From the NCBI RefSeq assembly GCF_039525035.1, contig NZ_BAAAHE010000049.1, positions 70,430 to 134,429 on the forward strand: a stretch of 64,000 nucleotides of DNA. Direction: 5' to 3'. The notes below the pieces were generated by a model. It made no database searches. It was not told the DNA's origin and saw only the letters and a program-made list of their open reading frames with translations. Source of the stretch: Sporichthya brevicatena (lineage in GTDB: Bacteria > Actinomycetota > Actinomycetes > Sporichthyales > Sporichthyaceae). Position numbers and translations under genes: made by a program. Positions 61,891-64,000 of this stretch are shown one piece after another. The stretch's first letter is position 1. Each line of letters begins with the position of its first letter.

Positions 61891-63105
61891 TCAGCGGTAG
61901 TTCGGGTTGTTGCCCGTCGGCATCGTGATGGAGATCGGCCGGCCCTCGCCGAGGAAGAACAGCACCCCCAGCCGCAGGAACTCGTCCTGGGCCCAGAACA
62001 CCGATCCGGGCATCGGCGTCCCGACCAACGTCTCCCGGAACGTGAGGAAGTGTGGCCATCCCTCGGCGACCGCCCGGTCCGACGCCGGCTCCCGGGGGAC
62101 CTGGAGCCAGTCGGTGATCCGGTCGCCGAGGCAGTAGCGGATGAAGGAGTGCAGCATCGGCCGGCTCAGCCCGCCCTCGGCACCCGCGAGGTCGAGCAGC
62201 CGGTGGGCGAGCTTGACTCCCTCGGGCGTGGGGGCGAGGACGGGGTCGAGGATCTGCCGCGACTGGCGGCTCGCGGAGTCCCACGTGCCGGGGATGTACT
62301 CGTCGTCGACCCCGAGCAGGTGCGCGGTGACCTGCCAGAGGTGCAGGAACGCGTCCTCGTCTGCCCTCGTGACCGGGACCTGCCACGCCGTCAGTTTGTT
62401 GCGGCTGAAAGTCGCGAGGCTGTGCCAGGTGACGAGGATGTCTGCCTGACTGATCGGCAGATTCTCCGTGGCGCCGGACCTCCAGTGCCGTGAGCGCGGG
62501 AGCAGGTGGCGCACCGCCGAGTGCGTCAGCCGGGTCTTGAGGGCCGTGACGACCATCTGCCCCGTCGGGCCGAACGCGTCGGGCGCACCGAGGTCGTAGC
62601 CGAGCTTGGCGGTCTTGGCGATCCGGTCCTTCAGGTCCGCCCCGCCGGCCGAGTAGTAGACCGCGCGCGCCTCGCGCGGGATCGCGCAGCTCATCATCCC
62701 GCTGCCGAGGCCGTAGAGCAGGCCGAGATAGAGGCCGCGCCGTTCGTAGAAGGAGAAGGCCTGCGCGAGCGCCGCCGCGTCGGTCCAGGCCGGCAGCACC
62801 CGGGCGCGCTCGAGGAACGCGCGCAGGTCCCCCGGCAGTCCGGCCGGCAGCGCCTGCCCGTTGGTGGTCCAGTCGGCGAGCAGCGCGTTGACCTGCTCGA
62901 CCTGCCCGCGGGCGAACAGGTCGGCGACGATCGCGTCCGCCTCCGGGTCCCACGCCCGCCGCGGGTCGATCCCCCGCCCCGTCCCGGCGACCGACGCCTG
63001 CGCCGGCCAGGTCCACGCGTGCGCCGGCGACACGAGCCCCAGCGCCCCCGCCGCCCCGAGCGCCCCGGCCCCGAGCAGCACCGCCCGCCGACTCGGCTCC
63101 CCCAT
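61891..63105 (-). CDS. lcp: latex-clearing protein (rubber oxygenase, DUF2236/MpaB family)
   Basis: 404 residues, close to the 407 of Streptomyces sp. K30 Lcp. Twin-arginine signal SRRAVLLGAGALGAAGAL ending PAHA. The core TGQMVVTALKTRLTHSAVRH and ISQADILVTWHSLATFSRNK, and later DEYIPGTWDSASRQS, match the heme-pocket regions of Lcp as I remember them. The His in RLTHSAVRH is the probable heme ligand. Lcp cleaves poly(cis-1,4-isoprene) to oligo-isoprenoid aldehydes and ketones. GAGGAGG precedes the ATG. No downstream isoprenoid genes are adjacent. Confidence 0.82.
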   Translation of the reverse strand: MGEPSRRAVLLGAGALGAAGALGLVSPAHAWTWPAQASVAGTGRGIDPRRAWDPEADAIVADLFARGQVEQVNALLADWTTNGQALPAGLPGDLRAFLERARVLPAWTDAAALAQAFSFYERRGLYLGLLYGLGSGMMSCAIPREARAVYYSAGGADLKDRIAKTAKLGYDLGAPDAFGPTGQMVVTALKTRLTHSAVRHLLPRSRHWRSGATENLPISQADILVTWHSLATFSRNKLTAWQVPVTRADEDAFLHLWQVTAHLLGVDDEYIPGTWDSASRQSRQILDPVLAPTPEGVKLAHRLLDLAGAEGGLSRPMLHSFIRYCLGDRITDWLQVPREPASDRAVAEGWPHFLTFRETLVGTPMPGSVFWAQDEFLRLGVLFFLGEGRPISITMPTGNNPNYR

Positions 63106-63216
63106 CGGTGCCTCCTCGCGCCGCGCCGACTAATACCTACCCAGTGTCGGATTAAATCGGCCCGACCGCGACATCCTTGAGCGCATTTCTCCGCAGGACC
63201 GCCGAGGGAAAGACGA

Positions 63217-63247
63217 AGCCCCCGACCTGGAGTCCAGATCAGGGGCT
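63217..63247 (-). terminator. intrinsic terminator of tRNA-Leu
   Basis: On the minus strand AGCCCCTGATCTGG-ACT-CCAGGTCGGGGGCT forms a 14-bp stem with two G-U pairs, followed by TCGTCTTTCC. It begins seven bases after the CCA end. Confidence 0.75.
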
Positions 63248-63254
63248 GTCCTAC

Positions 63255-63341
63255 TGGTGCGCGAGGGGGGAGTTGAACCCCCACGCCCTTGCGGGCACTG
63301 GAACCTGAATCCAGCGCGTCTGCCTATTCCGCCACCCGCGC
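63255..63341 (-). tRNA. tRNA-Leu (anticodon CAG), CCA encoded
   Basis: Minus strand: acceptor GCGCGGG pairs with CUCGCGC. Anticodon stem CTGGA/TCCAG with loop TTCAGGT gives CAG. A long variable arm (GTGCCCGCAAGGGCGT) identifies a class II tRNA. T arm GGGGGTTCAACTCCCCC, then discriminator A and encoded CCA. It reads CUG codons, the major Leu codon in this genome. Confidence 0.95.
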
Positions 63342-63531
63342 GTGCAGCGGTGCACAGGCTAACACCTGCCACACACTGTCTGAGCAGGCGATGTCGCAGT
63401 CCGGGGTCACCGCACGGATAGCATCGGGTCCTGCACAGTCGCCGATCCGACCTCCCGGACCGGGGTGGCCGGGACACCGCACTCCCGGCCGCGCGCCACC
63501 TGGCCGGGGGAGTCTCCGCCAGGAGGTGGAC

Positions 63532-64000
63532 GTGGGAGTTCTCCAGCGCTTCGAGCGACGCCTCGAAGGACTGGTGAGCGGGGCCTTCGCGAAGGCGTTC
63601 AAGGCCGACGTCCAGCCCGTGGAGATCGCCAGCGCTCTGCAGCGTGAGCTGGACGACCGCGCGGCGATCGTCGGGAAGGGCAACACGATCGTCCCCAACC
63701 ACTTCGTCGTCGAGCTGTCACGCCACGACTACGACCGGCTGTCCGTCTACGCCAAGACGCTGTCGGAGGAGCTCGCCGAGGTCGTCCGCGACCACTCGGC
63801 CGAGCAGCGCTACCAGCTGCGCGGCGACGTCCAGGTGATCTTCGAGGAGGACCCGGACCTCGACATCGGGGTCCACCGGATCCGCAGCTCCGTCGTGGCG
63901 AGTGTGAAGTCCGTCAACCCGCCGCCGGCCCCGGCCCCCGTCCCGCGGCGGGCGGCACAGCCCCCGGCGGCGCAGCCCCCGGCGGCGCAGCCCCCGGCCG
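63532..64000 (+). CDS. fhaA: FhaA-type protein, DUF3662 domain (3' end outside window)
   Basis: 156 codons are visible from a GTG preceded by AGGAGG with five-base spacing. GVLQRFERRLEGLVSGAFAK and VEIASALQRELDDRA, then HDYDRLSVYAKTLSEEL, are the DUF3662 N-terminal domain of FhaA. A Pro/Ala/Gln linker with 15-bp DNA repeats (QPPAA) leads out of the window, where a C-terminal FHA domain is expected. In mycobacteria FhaA binds phosphorylated PknB-pathway partners and acts in cell-wall assembly and division. Confidence 0.9.
   Translation, partial: MGVLQRFERRLEGLVSGAFAKAFKADVQPVEIASALQRELDDRAAIVGKGNTIVPNHFVVELSRHDYDRLSVYAKTLSEELAEVVRDHSAEQRYQLRGDVQVIFEEDPDLDIGVHRIRSSVVASVKSVNPPPAPAPVPRRAAQPPAAQPPAAQPPA

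Overview
This window is a very GC-rich chromosomal segment from an actinobacterium. Evidence for that placement: a bacterial proteasome activator ending in GQYL, an FhaA-type DUF3662 gene beside tRNA-Leu, a mycofactocin-type short-chain dehydrogenase, subtilisin inhibitor and DUF5926/DUF4446 genes, and many GTG starts with overlapping stop/start codons. The genus is not determinable here; a Sporichthya- or Frankia-like lineage is only a guess. I see no transposase, integrase, phage gene or CRISPR array.

Positions 1 to about 28,700 hold a dense catabolic island. It encodes three Rieske oxygenases, a VanB-type reductase and a 2Fe-2S ferredoxin, two acyl-CoA ligases, four acyl-CoA dehydrogenases (two forming an adjacent large/small pair), three crotonase-fold proteins that all lack the first catalytic glutamate, two short-chain dehydrogenases (one FabL-like, one mycofactocin-type), an aldehyde dehydrogenase, a two-subunit 2-oxoacid dehydrogenase E1, a ketosteroid-dehydrogenase-like flavoprotein and two tandem molybdopterin oxidoreductases. 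The logic is hydroxylation, alcohol/aldehyde oxidation, CoA activation and beta-oxidation-like ring or side-chain breakdown of an unidentified cyclic compound (steroid, terpenoid or alicyclic/aromatic acid). Four promoter regions (16.36, 19.59, 22.80 and 28.70 kb) carry the same 18-bp imperfect palindrome, ACTAAGT-N4-ACTTAGT-like, overlapping predicted -10 elements. This ties most of the island into one regulon. A TetR gene at 7.9 kb is divergent from a further operon.

Positions 28.7-34.4 kb hold three paralogous 14-helix MFS exporters and a MarR regulator. The perfect palindrome TTAGCTAGCTAA lies in front of both transcription units. Two of the exporters carry an unusual C-terminal beta-sandwich domain.

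Positions 34.4-64 kb are mostly ordinary chromosomal genes: secreted proteins and lipoproteins, a J-domain protein, a cyclase-family hydrolase, a SpoIIE-type phosphatase, an LCIB-type carbonic anhydrase, quinone reductase, Bpa, thioesterase, HAD phosphatase, a lipid kinase, a membrane phosphatase-superfamily protein, GT2, GDPD and an AAA ATPase. Also here are a subtilisin inhibitor next to a secreted subtilase, an Fpg-like glycosylase, a TolB-like propeller, a Tat-exported rubber oxygenase (Lcp), tRNA-Leu(CAG) and the start of fhaA. Clear intrinsic terminators lie at 59.96 kb and after the tRNA.

All family assignments come from reading motifs by eye; no database search was run.
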